From contig NZ_CABFWF030000018.1 of NCBI RefSeq assembly GCF_902153245.2, forward strand, positions 265,343 through 329,342: a DNA stretch of 64,000 nt, given 5' to 3'. This DNA is from Pseudorhizobium endolithicum (GTDB taxonomy: Bacteria; Pseudomonadota; Alphaproteobacteria; Rhizobiales; Rhizobiaceae). Under the pieces are notes generated by a model that made no database searches, had not been told where the DNA came from, and worked only from the letters and a program-made list of their open reading frames with translations. Made by a program: the position numbers and the translations under genes. Shown here in pieces: positions 56,158-64,000 of this stretch. Position 1 is the first letter of the stretch. Every line of letters starts with the position of its first letter.

Positions 56158-56856
56158 ATGGAACCGAATATCCACGAATTCGCCGACGGCACCGTACTGG
56201 CAGAAAAGCTTGCGGATCAGGTCGCCCATCGCCTCGCCGCGGCGCTGGAGGCGAAGGGGGCGGCCAGTCTGGTCGTATCGGGCGGCTCGACGCCGAAGAC
56301 GTTCTTCCGGGCCCTCTCCGGACGCGACATCGACTGGACGAAGGTAACGGTGACGCTGGTCGACGAGCGTTTCGTGCCCATGGATCACCCCCGCTCGAAC
56401 CATCTCCTCGTGCGGGAGAACCTGTTGCAGGACAAGGCGGCGGCCGCACGCTTCATTCCCCTCTACCATGACTGCCCCAGCGTCGAGGAGGCCGCCCGCA
56501 AGGCGACGGAGGCGACAGCTGCAATCGCGCCGCCGTTCGACGTCGTCATCCTGGGCATGGGGGGCGACGGACACACCGCCTCGTTCTTCCCGCATGGCAA
56601 CAATCTCGCGGAAGCGCTCGAGGCGGCCGGGCCGCGGCGCGTACTGAGCATGAAGGCTCAAGACGCCGATGAACCGCGGCTTACCTTCTCCTTTTCCAGC
56701 CTCACGGATGCGGGCCTTCTCGTCCTCCATATCGAAGGGCAGGAGAAGAAGGACGTCCTGGCGAGGGCACAGGAGGGCACGGACGAGAACGAGATGCCTA
56801 TACGCGCCGTTCTCCATCGTGCCTCGTCGCCGGTCGACATCTACTGGGCGCCCTGA
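56158..56856 (+). CDS. pgl: 6-phosphogluconolactonase
   Basis: A 232-residue protein of the NagB/Pgl family: SLVVSGGSTPKTFFRALSG, then VTLVDERFVPMDHPRSN and DVVILGMGGDGHTASFFP, the signature of the devB-type lactonase. It hydrolyses 6-phosphogluconolactone. It starts 3 bp after the zwf stop. Confidence 0.96.
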   Translation: MEPNIHEFADGTVLAEKLADQVAHRLAAALEAKGAASLVVSGGSTPKTFFRALSGRDIDWTKVTVTLVDERFVPMDHPRSNHLLVRENLLQDKAAAARFIPLYHDCPSVEEAARKATEATAAIAPPFDVVILGMGGDGHTASFFPHGNNLAEALEAAGPRRVLSMKAQDADEPRLTFSFSSLTDAGLLVLHIEGQEKKDVLARAQEGTDENEMPIRAVLHRASSPVDIYWAP

Positions 56857-56941
56857 CGCCGCAGACGAGACTATCACCCGGAGCATTCCGGCGGCATCCG
56901 CCGCTCCCAGCCGGCCTGCTCCCTGAACCAAGGACATCGCC

Positions 56942-58759
56942 ATGGCTGCTCACTCACAGATAGAAGCGATCACAGCCCGTATCGTCGAACGCTCCAAGCC
57001 CCGCCGCGAAGCCTACCTCGATCGCGTGCGCAGTGCGATTTCCCGTGGCCCGCATCGCGCTGTGCTCTCCTGCGGTAACCTCGCCCACGGCTTTGCCGCC
57101 TGTTCCCCCTCCGACAAGAGGGATCTTGCTGGTGACGTGGTACCCAATCTCGGCATCATCACCGCCTATAACGACATGCTCTCGGCCCACCAGCCCTATG
57201 AAACGTTCCCGGCGATCATCCGAGAGGCCGCGAAGGAAGCCGGAGGCGTCGCGCAGGTGGCGGGCGGCGTTCCGGCCATGTGCGATGGCGTGACCCAGGG
57301 CCAGCCGGGAATGGAGCTTTCGCTGTTTTCCCGCGATGCGATCGCCATGGCGGCAGGCATCGGTCTCTCCCACAACATGTTCGACGCGGTCGTCTTCCTC
57401 GGCATCTGTGACAAGATCGTCCCCGGCCTTGCGATCGCCGCCCTGACCTTCGGCCACCTGCCGGCGGTGTTCATTCCGGCGGGCCCGATGACCTCCGGCC
57501 TTCCCAACGACGAGAAGTCGCGCATCCGCCAGCTCTACGCGGAGGGCAAGGTCGGACGCGCGGAACTGCTGGAGGCGGAGTCCAAGTCCTATCACGGCCC
57601 CGGCACCTGCACCTTCTACGGCACGGCCAACTCCAACCAGATGCTGATGGAGATCATGGGCTTCCACATGCCCGGCGCCTCCTTCGTCAATCCCGGCACT
57701 CCTTTGCGGGAGGCGCTGACGAAGGAAGCCGCCAAGCGCGCATTGGCAATCACCGCCCTCGGCAACGAGTTTACGCCGGCAGGCGAGATGATCGACGAGC
57801 GCTCGATCGTGAACGGCGTCGTCGGCCTGCACGCCACGGGCGGCTCCACCAATCATACGCTTCATCTCGTTTCCATGGCGCGTGCAGCCGGAATCCACCT
57901 CACCTGGCAGGATATCTCCGAGCTTTCGGACATCGTTCCGCTGCTGGCCCGCGTCTATCCGAACGGCCTTGCCGACGTGAACCACTTCCATGCCGCGGGC
58001 GGCATGGGCTTCCTCATCAGGCAGTTGCTCAAAGCAGGCCTGCTTCACGACGATGTGCGAACGGTCTATGGCCATGGTCTCGACGCCTATACCGTGGAGG
58101 CCCGGCTTGATACCGCGGGCGGCATCGTCCGGCAGCCCTCGCCGGAGGAGAGCGGAGATCCCAAGGTTCTTGCCCGGATTGAAGCGCCCTTCCAGTCCAA
58201 TGGCGGCCTGAAGATGCTGACGGGCAATCTCGGCAAGGCCGTCATCAAGATTTCGGCCGTGAAGCCGGAGCGGCATGTGATCGAAGCCCCGGCAATCGTC
58301 TTCCACGACCAGCAGGAGTTGCAGGACGCCTTCAAACGCGGCGACCTCAATCGCGATTTCGTGGCCGTGATGCGGTTCCAGGGGCCGAAGGCGAACGGCA
58401 TGCCGGAACTGCACCGCCTGACGCCGCCGCTCGGCGTCCTCCAGGACCGGGGCTACAAGGTGGCACTGGTGACGGACGGGCGCATGTCCGGTGCCTCCGG
58501 CAAGGTGCCGGCCGCGATCCACGTCACGCCGGAGGCCTCCGACGGCGGCGCAATCGCCAGGATCATGGACGGCGACATGATCCGGCTCGATGCGGCCAAG
58601 GGCACGTTGGAGGTGCTTGTCCACGCGGCGGAGCTTGCAGCGCGAACGCCTGCGACCGCGGACCTCATGCAGAACGAATTCGGGATGGGCCGCGAACTCT
58701 TCGCGATCTTCCGGCAGAATGCGGGAACGGCCGACAACGGGGCCAGCGTGTTCGCCTGA
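56942..58759 (+). CDS. edd: Phosphogluconate dehydratase
   Basis: A 605-residue member of the IlvD/Edd family: [32 protein letters not shown] and [11 protein letters not shown] carry the cluster cysteines, and [14 protein letters not shown] and [19 protein letters not shown] are further family signatures. With its [4Fe-4S] cluster it dehydrates 6-phosphogluconate to KDPG. It follows pgl by 85 bp. The aldolase gene eda is not in the window. Confidence 0.96.
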   Translation: MAAHSQIEAITARIVERSKPRREAYLDRVRSAISRGPHRAVLSCGNLAHGFAACSPSDKRDLAGDVVPNLGIITAYNDMLSAHQPYETFPAIIREAAKEAGGVAQVAGGVPAMCDGVTQGQPGMELSLFSRDAIAMAAGIGLSHNMFDAVVFLGICDKIVPGLAIAALTFGHLPAVFIPAGPMTSGLPNDEKSRIRQLYAEGKVGRAELLEAESKSYHGPGTCTFYGTANSNQMLMEIMGFHMPGASFVNPGTPLREALTKEAAKRALAITALGNEFTPAGEMIDERSIVNGVVGLHATGGSTNHTLHLVSMARAAGIHLTWQDISELSDIVPLLARVYPNGLADVNHFHAAGGMGFLIRQLLKAGLLHDDVRTVYGHGLDAYTVEARLDTAGGIVRQPSPEESGDPKVLARIEAPFQSNGGLKMLTGNLGKAVIKISAVKPERHVIEAPAIVFHDQQELQDAFKRGDLNRDFVAVMRFQGPKANGMPELHRLTPPLGVLQDRGYKVALVTDGRMSGASGKVPAAIHVTPEASDGGAIARIMDGDMIRLDAAKGTLEVLVHAAELAARTPATADLMQNEFGMGRELFAIFRQNAGTADNGASVFA

Positions 58760-58785
58760 GTGCTCCGTTTCCTATCGCGTCCCCG

Positions 58786-59196
58786 CTACCATGAGCGGAT
58801 GTCCAGGACCTTGTCACGATGGGCGGGGTGCGTGCTGAAGACGAAGATCCGGTCCAGTTCCTTCTGGCTCAACAGCCGGAGGAAGCGGACTTCGATCGTG
58901 TTGTTGGCAAAGGTCTTCATCAGAAGACAACCGATCTTGGAGATCCGAGCGTCGGGGATATCGAGATAGAACTGCTCGGGCAGCTTGTACTGGGTCAGGA
59001 TGCCTATGACGGCCCCGCTCATGGAGATGCGCAGGATTTCGCAGCGGCGGGCGGCCATGTTGAGCACGCCATTCTCGGTGTACTCGATGCGGGCGGCATT
59101 CAGCGTATCTTCCATCCGAAACCGCGTTTCACGGTCATACATGAAAGACTCTTCCTTGTTCAGGAAGTGATTCTTGCCCCCACTGAAAGCACCCAC
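58786..59196 (-). CDS. PilZ-like small protein
   Basis: A 136-residue protein whose middle (AARRCEILRISMSGAVIGI) resembles a PilZ domain, the cyclic-di-GMP-binding fold, and whose end (RFLRLLSQKELDRIFVFSTHP) is common in rhizobial PilZ-like proteins. The usual [D/N]-x-S-x-x-G motif is degenerate (RISMSG), so cyclic-di-GMP binding is doubtful. The start is taken as GTG 59196 because AAGGAG lies seven bases upstream; ATG 59142, which begins the conserved part, is the alternative. It is convergent with edd. Confidence 0.6.
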   Translation of the reverse strand: MGAFSGGKNHFLNKEESFMYDRETRFRMEDTLNAARIEYTENGVLNMAARRCEILRISMSGAVIGILTQYKLPEQFYLDIPDARISKIGCLLMKTFANNTIEVRFLRLLSQKELDRIFVFSTHPAHRDKVLDIRSW

Positions 59197-59311
59197 CGAC
59201 CGTCTCCTTCTCGATAAGGGAAGGCTACAGGCCGAAGTTTAACAGAGGGTATGTTTCTGATGCCACCAATCGGAACTCCATGCACCTTTCAGGCACTCCG
59301 CAGACGGGACA

Positions 59312-60406
59312 TCATCGTTCAGTCCGATAGGTATGGCCGTCCTCATCGAAGAGATGAAGCTTGTCCGGCGATGCCGAAAGCCGCACCACATCGCCCTTCC
59401 TGCCGCTCCAGATGCCGGGGAACTTCGCGATCAGCGGCTCGTGCTCTGTGAGGCCCTCGATATAGAGAAGCGTCACCTCGCCCAGCGCCTCGACGAGCGC
59501 GATCCTGCCCTCGAACAAGAAGTCTTCGCCGGCTGCCACGGAAAGATCCTCCGGGCGCACGCCGAAACTTGCCGGCTTGCCGCGCTGCGAGGCGTTCGTC
59601 GCTATCGGCACGCGAACCGGCTTACCGTCGCCGAGGCTGACGGTCGTCGCCTCGCCCGTTTCGGTGATGGTCACCGGGAGGATGTTCATTGCCGGAGATC
59701 CGATGAAACGGGCAACGAACAGGTTGTGGGGCCGCTCGTAGAGCTCCAGTGGAGCTCCAACCTGCTCGATCCGGCCAGCCGACAGAACGACGATGCGGTC
59801 CGCCAGCGTCATCGCCTCGACCTGGTCGTGGGTGACGTAGATCATCGTCGTGTCCGGCATGGACTCGTTGAGCTTGGCGATCTCGATACGCGTCGCAACG
59901 CGAAGGGCTGCATCGAGGTTGGAAAGCGGCTCGTCGAACAGGAATACCTTCGGGTCGCGGCAGATCGCCCGCCCGATGGCGACACGCTGCCGCTGACCGC
60001 CCGACAGCGCCTTTGGCAAGCGGTCCAGGTAAGGCGTCAGTTGCAGGATTTCGGCAGCGGAGCGGACGCGCCGGTCGATCTCGGCCTTGTTCTCCTTGGC
60101 GATGCGCATCCCGAAGGCCATGTTGTCGTAGACGGTCATGTGCGGGTAGAGCGCATAGGACTGGAACACCATGGCGATACCGCGCTTGGAAGGCGGCACC
60201 TCGTTCACCAGTTGCCCGTCGATATACATCTCGCCGCCGGTGATCGTCTCCAGTCCCGCGATCATACGAAGCAGCGTCGACTTTCCGCAACCGGAGGGGC
60301 CGACGAAGACGACGAATTCCCCCTGCCTGATCTCCAGATCGATGCCGTGGATCACCTTGACCTGGCCGTAGGCCTTGCGGATGTCCTTCAGAACGACGCC
60401 AGCCAT
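59312..60406 (-). CDS. aglK: Alpha-glucoside ABC transporter ATPase
   Basis: A 364-residue MalK/UgpC-type ATPase: Walker A FVGPSGCGKST, Q-loop MVFQSYALYPHMTV, signature LSGGQRQRVAIGRAI, Walker B VFLFDEPLSNLDA and H-loop IYVTHDQVEAMTL. A C-terminal TOBE/regulatory part follows. It is the last gene of the agl cluster, 13 bp after aglA, and energises uptake of sucrose, maltose or trehalose-type alpha-glucosides. Confidence 0.92.
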   Translation of the reverse strand: MAGVVLKDIRKAYGQVKVIHGIDLEIRQGEFVVFVGPSGCGKSTLLRMIAGLETITGGEMYIDGQLVNEVPPSKRGIAMVFQSYALYPHMTVYDNMAFGMRIAKENKAEIDRRVRSAAEILQLTPYLDRLPKALSGGQRQRVAIGRAICRDPKVFLFDEPLSNLDAALRVATRIEIAKLNESMPDTTMIYVTHDQVEAMTLADRIVVLSAGRIEQVGAPLELYERPHNLFVARFIGSPAMNILPVTITETGEATTVSLGDGKPVRVPIATNASQRGKPASFGVRPEDLSVAAGEDFLFEGRIALVEALGEVTLLYIEGLTEHEPLIAKFPGIWSGRKGDVVRLSASPDKLHLFDEDGHTYRTER

Positions 60407-60419
60407 TTTCTCCCCTCCT

Positions 60420-62075
60420 CTAGGCCCGACGGGCGAAGAACGCCCCCCATGCGGGCAGGTTTATGCGGTTGCCTTCCACCATGCTCTGGAAGCCATGGCC
60501 CTCCAGCACCTCCCAGTCGCCGCGCGGCGGTTCCGCCGACGCCGGCTCCGGCGCCATGTTGAAGACGCAGAGAACGATCTCGTTGCCGTAGCGCCTTTCA
60601 TACTGCAGGAGCGAGCCCTCGGACGCCAACAGTTCCATCTCCCCCTTGGCGAGCGCCGGATGCTGTTTGCGGAAGGCGAGGAAGCGGCGGTACTGCTCCA
60701 ATACGGAGTCAGGATCACCGTATTGAGCGCTGACGGCCCGCAACTGGTGTTCGATCGGGATCGGCAGCCAGGTCCGGTCGTGGGTGGAGAATCCGGCATG
60801 GAGTGCCTGAGCGTCCCAGACCATGGGCGTGCGGCATCCGTCCCGCCCCTTGAACTCCGGCCAGAACTGGATGCCGTAGGGGTCCTGCAGGTCGGCGAAG
60901 GCGATGTCGGCCTCCGTCAGACCCAGTTCCTCCCCCTGATAGATGCAGATCGAGCCGCGCTGCGTCATCAGCACCGCCGCCAGCATCTTGACGTAGGCGT
61001 CCCGGTCCTGGATTTCGGCGCCCCAGCGGCTGGCATGCCGCACGACGTCGTGGTTGGAAAAGGCCCAGCAGGCCCAGCCTTCGGGTGCTGCGGCAGAGAA
61101 GGCTGTCTGCACCTGCGAAACGCGCGACGGTGTCAGGGCATCCGGGGCCAGGAATTCGAAGGCATAGCACATATGCATCTTGTCGCCGCCGGACGTGTAT
61201 TCGCCGACGATCTCCAGCCCACGCTGGCTGTCGCCCACCTCGCCGACGGCTGCAATCGCCGGGAACTCGTCCAGTACCGCTCGGAACCGCTTCAGGAAAT
61301 CGAGGTTTTCCGGCCGGTTCTTGTCGTAGATGTGTTCCTGGAAATTGTATGGGTTGACCGCTGGAGCCGTGGACGCATTTCGGCGCGACGGATCAAGCGC
61401 GGGGTTTTCGCGCAGTTCCTTGTCGTGGAAGTAGAAGTTGATGGTATCGAGCCGAAAGCCGTCGACGCCGCGCTTGAGCCAGAAGCGGGTCATATCGAGA
61501 AGCGCGTCCTGGACCTCCGGATTGTGAAGGTTGAGGTCCGGCTGGGATGTCAGGAAGTTGTGCATGTAGTACTGCATGCGGGTCGGGTCCCAATGCCATG
61601 CAGACCCGCCGAAGATCGACATCCAGTTGTTGGGCGGCGTTCCGTCCGGCTTGGCGTCCGCCCACACATACCAGTCCGCCTTTGGGTTGACGCGGCTCGA
61701 CCGGCTTTCGATGAACCAGGCATGCTGGTCCGAGCTGTGCGACATCACGAGGTCGATCATCACCTTGAGGCCCAATCGATGGGCCTCGGCGATGAGCGCG
61801 TCGAAATCCGAGAGCGTACCGAACATCGGATCGACCTCGGTATAGTTTGACACGTCGTAGCCGAAATCCTTCATCGGCGACGGGAAGAAGGGCGAGATCC
61901 AGATCGCATCGGCCCCGAGCGCCGAGACATGCGGTAGGCGGGCGGTGATGCCTTTCAGATCCCCGATGCCGTCGCCATTGGAGTCCTGAAAGGAGCGAGG
62001 ATAGATCTGATAGATGACTGCGCCGCGCCACCAGTCCTTGTCCGGTGCCGCGGGCGTTCCTGCGATAATGGTCAT
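60420..62075 (-). CDS. aglA: Alpha-glucosidase
   Basis: A 551-residue GH13 enzyme: nucleophile Asp in GVDGFRLDTINFYF, acid/base Glu in AAVGEVGD, and transition-state Asp in FSNHDVVRH. WWRGAVIYQIYPRSFQDSNGDGIGDL is the common start of oligo-1,6-glucosidase-like enzymes. No signal peptide, so it hydrolyses imported disaccharides such as sucrose, maltose or trehalose in the cytoplasm to release glucose. Confidence 0.92.
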   Translation of the reverse strand: MTIIAGTPAAPDKDWWRGAVIYQIYPRSFQDSNGDGIGDLKGITARLPHVSALGADAIWISPFFPSPMKDFGYDVSNYTEVDPMFGTLSDFDALIAEAHRLGLKVMIDLVMSHSSDQHAWFIESRSSRVNPKADWYVWADAKPDGTPPNNWMSIFGGSAWHWDPTRMQYYMHNFLTSQPDLNLHNPEVQDALLDMTRFWLKRGVDGFRLDTINFYFHDKELRENPALDPSRRNASTAPAVNPYNFQEHIYDKNRPENLDFLKRFRAVLDEFPAIAAVGEVGDSQRGLEIVGEYTSGGDKMHMCYAFEFLAPDALTPSRVSQVQTAFSAAAPEGWACWAFSNHDVVRHASRWGAEIQDRDAYVKMLAAVLMTQRGSICIYQGEELGLTEADIAFADLQDPYGIQFWPEFKGRDGCRTPMVWDAQALHAGFSTHDRTWLPIPIEHQLRAVSAQYGDPDSVLEQYRRFLAFRKQHPALAKGEMELLASEGSLLQYERRYGNEIVLCVFNMAPEPASAEPPRGDWEVLEGHGFQSMVEGNRINLPAWGAFFARRA

Positions 62076-62107
62076 TCAATGTCCTGTTGTCATGCGAAGA
62101 AGGTGCT

Positions 62108-63271
62108 TCAGCCGCCCTTCACCGATCCCGCCAAGAGGCCGCGGACCAGATATCTCTGGAGCGCGAAGAACACGAGGAGGGGCACAATGATGGTGATAAA
62201 GGCCGAAGCAGTCAGAATTTCCCAGTTTCCTCCCCGCGAGCCGAGCAGCGCGTTCAGCGCGCCGGTGAGAACCAGTTGGTCGCGACTGGCGCCGAGGAAG
62301 ACGATGGCCACGAGCAGGTCGTTCCAGACCCAGAGGAACTGGAAGATCGCAAAGGAGGCGAGCGCGGGGAAGGAGAGCGGGAGCACGATCTTCATGAAAA
62401 TCTCGAAATCGCTGGCGCCATCGACACGGGCCGATTCGATGATCTCCTTGGGAAGGCCGGCGATGTAGTTGCGCAGCAGGTAGATAGCAAGCGGCATGCC
62501 GAAGGCGGTGTGGGCGAGCCAGATCCCGGCATAGGTCTTGGAAGGAACGCCGAAGAGTATGCTGATCTCGTTGTACATCCGAAGAAGCGGAATCAGCGAC
62601 ATCTGCAGCGGGACGACGATCAGGCCGATGACTGTCGCGATGATGACGGTTCGTCCGGGGAACTCCATCCAGGACAGCGCGTAGGCCGCAAAGGCTGCGA
62701 TCAGGATCGGGATGATCGTCGCCGGGATCGTCACCGTCAGCGAATTGATGAAGGACTGCCCGAGCCCTTCCGCATTCACCACCGTGCGATAGTTCTCCAT
62801 GGTAAACTCCGGCGGCGTCGCCACCGTCAGGTAGACGCGCTGGCCGCGGCTTCCCTCGAAGGGCGCCGTGCTTGAATGGACGTAGCTGCCGTCATCGTTC
62901 ACCGTCAGCGTTTCGCCGTCCCCCAGATCCGCCGTTTCGCCTGCCTCGTAGGCTCCTGGTTCCTGAACCCTGACGCCGAAGGCCCTCACGGTGCCCGTGG
63001 CTCCCTCTTCGAAGACGCTGCCGGAAATTACGTAGTTCGCACCTTCCTGCCGCTGGGCGGAAGGTTCCGCCAGCCGGACGGCCGCCGTCTGGGCCGAGCT
63101 CGAAAATGCCGTCCACCACCCGGATGTGGTGATCTGGTCCCGGTCCCGGATGGAGGTAACCAATATGCCGAGGGTGGGTACCAGCCAGATGATGACGATC
63201 AGCAGGACCGAGAGGTGCACGAAGAGACGGGGAAGGCCGATCCGCCGGATACGGGCTGCGACTGCGGTCAT
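62108..63271 (-). CDS. aglG: Alpha-glucoside ABC transporter permease AglG
   Basis: A 387-residue MalG-type permease: LFVHLSVLLIVIIWLVPTLGILVTS is the first helix, followed by a roughly 130-residue periplasmic insertion, which is usual for AglG but not MalG. Five more helices follow. The EAA loop is IIESARVDGASDFEIFMKIVLPLSFPALASF. ATG 63271 follows the aglF stop by one base, so translation is coupled. Confidence 0.92.
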   Translation of the reverse strand: MTAVAARIRRIGLPRLFVHLSVLLIVIIWLVPTLGILVTSIRDRDQITTSGWWTAFSSSAQTAAVRLAEPSAQRQEGANYVISGSVFEEGATGTVRAFGVRVQEPGAYEAGETADLGDGETLTVNDDGSYVHSSTAPFEGSRGQRVYLTVATPPEFTMENYRTVVNAEGLGQSFINSLTVTIPATIIPILIAAFAAYALSWMEFPGRTVIIATVIGLIVVPLQMSLIPLLRMYNEISILFGVPSKTYAGIWLAHTAFGMPLAIYLLRNYIAGLPKEIIESARVDGASDFEIFMKIVLPLSFPALASFAIFQFLWVWNDLLVAIVFLGASRDQLVLTGALNALLGSRGGNWEILTASAFITIIVPLLVFFALQRYLVRGLLAGSVKGG

Positions 63272-63272
63272 C

Positions 63273-64000
63273 TCAGTGTCCTCCCGTCTCGCGGTTCGCC
63301 TGGCGGATGTTCCAGATCATGATCGGCGTGACTGCGGCCATGATGATCAGCGCGATCACGGCGCTGCGGCCCGAGTCACCGCCGCCCCGGAACATCCACT
63401 CGAACATCAGGTTGGCGAGGACCATCGTGTTCCACTGGCCGTTGGTCATGGTCAGCACGATGTCGAAGACCTTCAGCACCAGGATGGTGATCGTCGTCCA
63501 GACGACGGCGATCGTGCCCCAGATCTGCGGCACCATGATTTTCCAGAAGATCTGCCAGCCATTCGCTCCGTCGATCACGGCCGCCTCGATGGTTTCCTCG
63601 GGGATGCCGCGCAGGGCGGCCGAAAGGATCACCATGGCAAATCCGGTCTGTATCCAGATGAGGATCACCATCAGGAAGAAGTTGTTCCAGAACGGCAGGG
63701 CGATCCAGACCTGCGGATCGCCGCCGAAGAACTGTACGACGGCATTCAGGAGGCCGATCTGGGTCTCACCGGCGCCGCGGTATTCGTAGATGAATTTCCA
63801 GATCACCGACGCGCCGACGAAAGAGATCGCCATCGGCATGAATACCAGGCTCTTGGCGATATTGCCCCACCAGATGCGGTCGGTCAGCACTGCAATGACG
63901 AGACCGAGGAAGGTGCAGGCGGCCGGCACGACCAGCAGCCACAGGAAGTTGTTGAAGATCGACTGCCGGAAAACGGCATCCGACAAGGCCCATCGGTAAT
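63273..64000 (-). CDS. aglF: Alpha-glucoside ABC transporter permease AglF (partial)
   Basis: The C-terminal 240 or so residues of a MalF-type permease; the frame is open to the window edge (reading YRWALSDAVFRQSIFNNFLWL at the edge), so the true start lies beyond 64000. Five helices are visible, and the EAA loop is TIEAAVIDGANGWQIFWKIMVPQIWGTI. It forms the membrane channel with AglG. The binding-protein gene aglE and a LacI-type regulator would be expected further upstream. Confidence 0.9.
   Translation of the reverse strand, partial: YRWALSDAVFRQSIFNNFLWLLVVPAACTFLGLVIAVLTDRIWWGNIAKSLVFMPMAISFVGASVIWKFIYEYRGAGETQIGLLNAVVQFFGGDPQVWIALPFWNNFFLMVILIWIQTGFAMVILSAALRGIPEETIEAAVIDGANGWQIFWKIMVPQIWGTIAVVWTTITILVLKVFDIVLTMTNGQWNTMVLANLMFEWMFRGGGDSGRSAVIALIIMAAVTPIMIWNIRQANRETGGH

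Overview
The window is a high-GC, gene-dense chromosomal segment of an alphaproteobacterium in the Rhizobiaceae, close to Sinorhizobium/Ensifer, Rhizobium or Shinella. This rests on protein content: RirA with its three conserved cysteines, a CbrA/PdhS-type kinase, phasin and acetoacetyl-CoA synthetase of the polyhydroxybutyrate cycle, the aglFGAK alpha-glucoside operon beside zwf-pgl-edd, the NAGGN osmolyte operon, and a tRNA-His without an encoded G-1. No insertion sequence, phage, CRISPR array or replication origin was seen. The only clearly broken gene is an SsuB-like ABC ATPase.

Layout. 0-3.2 kb: an Rrf2 regulator, an FAD/NAD(P)-binding protein and a frameshifted sulfonate-type ABC ATPase. 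3.3-6.5 kb: a minus-strand surface-polysaccharide cluster (O-antigen-ligase-like protein, family 25 glycosyltransferase, YrbL-type kinase-fold protein) and a small protein. 7-13 kb: an orphan NarL-type response regulator, then a MarR regulator divergent from asnO-ngg-M42 peptidase, which makes and processes the osmolyte N-acetylglutaminylglutamine amide. 13-18 kb: MalQ, a metallo-beta-lactamase-fold hydrolase, three very small genes and a phosphohexomutase. 18-23 kb: a DadA-like dehydrogenase and a first puuA-puuB-type pair with a TetR regulator. 23-26.6 kb: gluconokinase, an AbrB-type membrane protein, and the divergent iron genes rirA and fbpA with recognisable Irr and RirA boxes between them. 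26.7-31.2 kb: mmsA with a divergent LysR gene, a CelD/FemAB-type acetyltransferase, an XRE regulator and tRNA-His. 31.3-41.5 kb: phasin, CbrA-like kinase, FbpB permease, acetoacetyl-CoA synthetase and an AsmA-like protein. 41.5-45.6 kb: potFGHI polyamine importer. 45.7-49 kb: a RamB/ScfR-type regulator divergent from isocitrate lyase. 49-54.6 kb: LysR, two small genes, an HI0933-type flavoprotein and a second puuA-puuB pair. 54.7-58.8 kb: zwf-pgl-edd. 58.8-64 kb: a PilZ-like protein and the agl operon, which runs off the right edge.

How the genes fit together. Three metabolic themes recur. Polyamine use: PotFGHI imports putrescine or spermidine and two gamma-glutamylation/oxidation pairs (PuuA, PuuB) can start its breakdown. 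Carbon flow: Agl proteins import and hydrolyse alpha-glucosides, glucose enters the Entner-Doudoroff pathway through Zwf, Pgl and Edd with GntK feeding gluconate, while isocitrate lyase, acetoacetyl-CoA synthetase and phasin handle acetyl-CoA and stored polyester. Stress and iron: NAGGN protects against osmotic stress, and RirA, Irr and the Fbp importer control iron. Several intergenic regions carry inverted repeats that match, or plausibly serve, the adjacent regulators; these are the most informative non-coding signals in the window.
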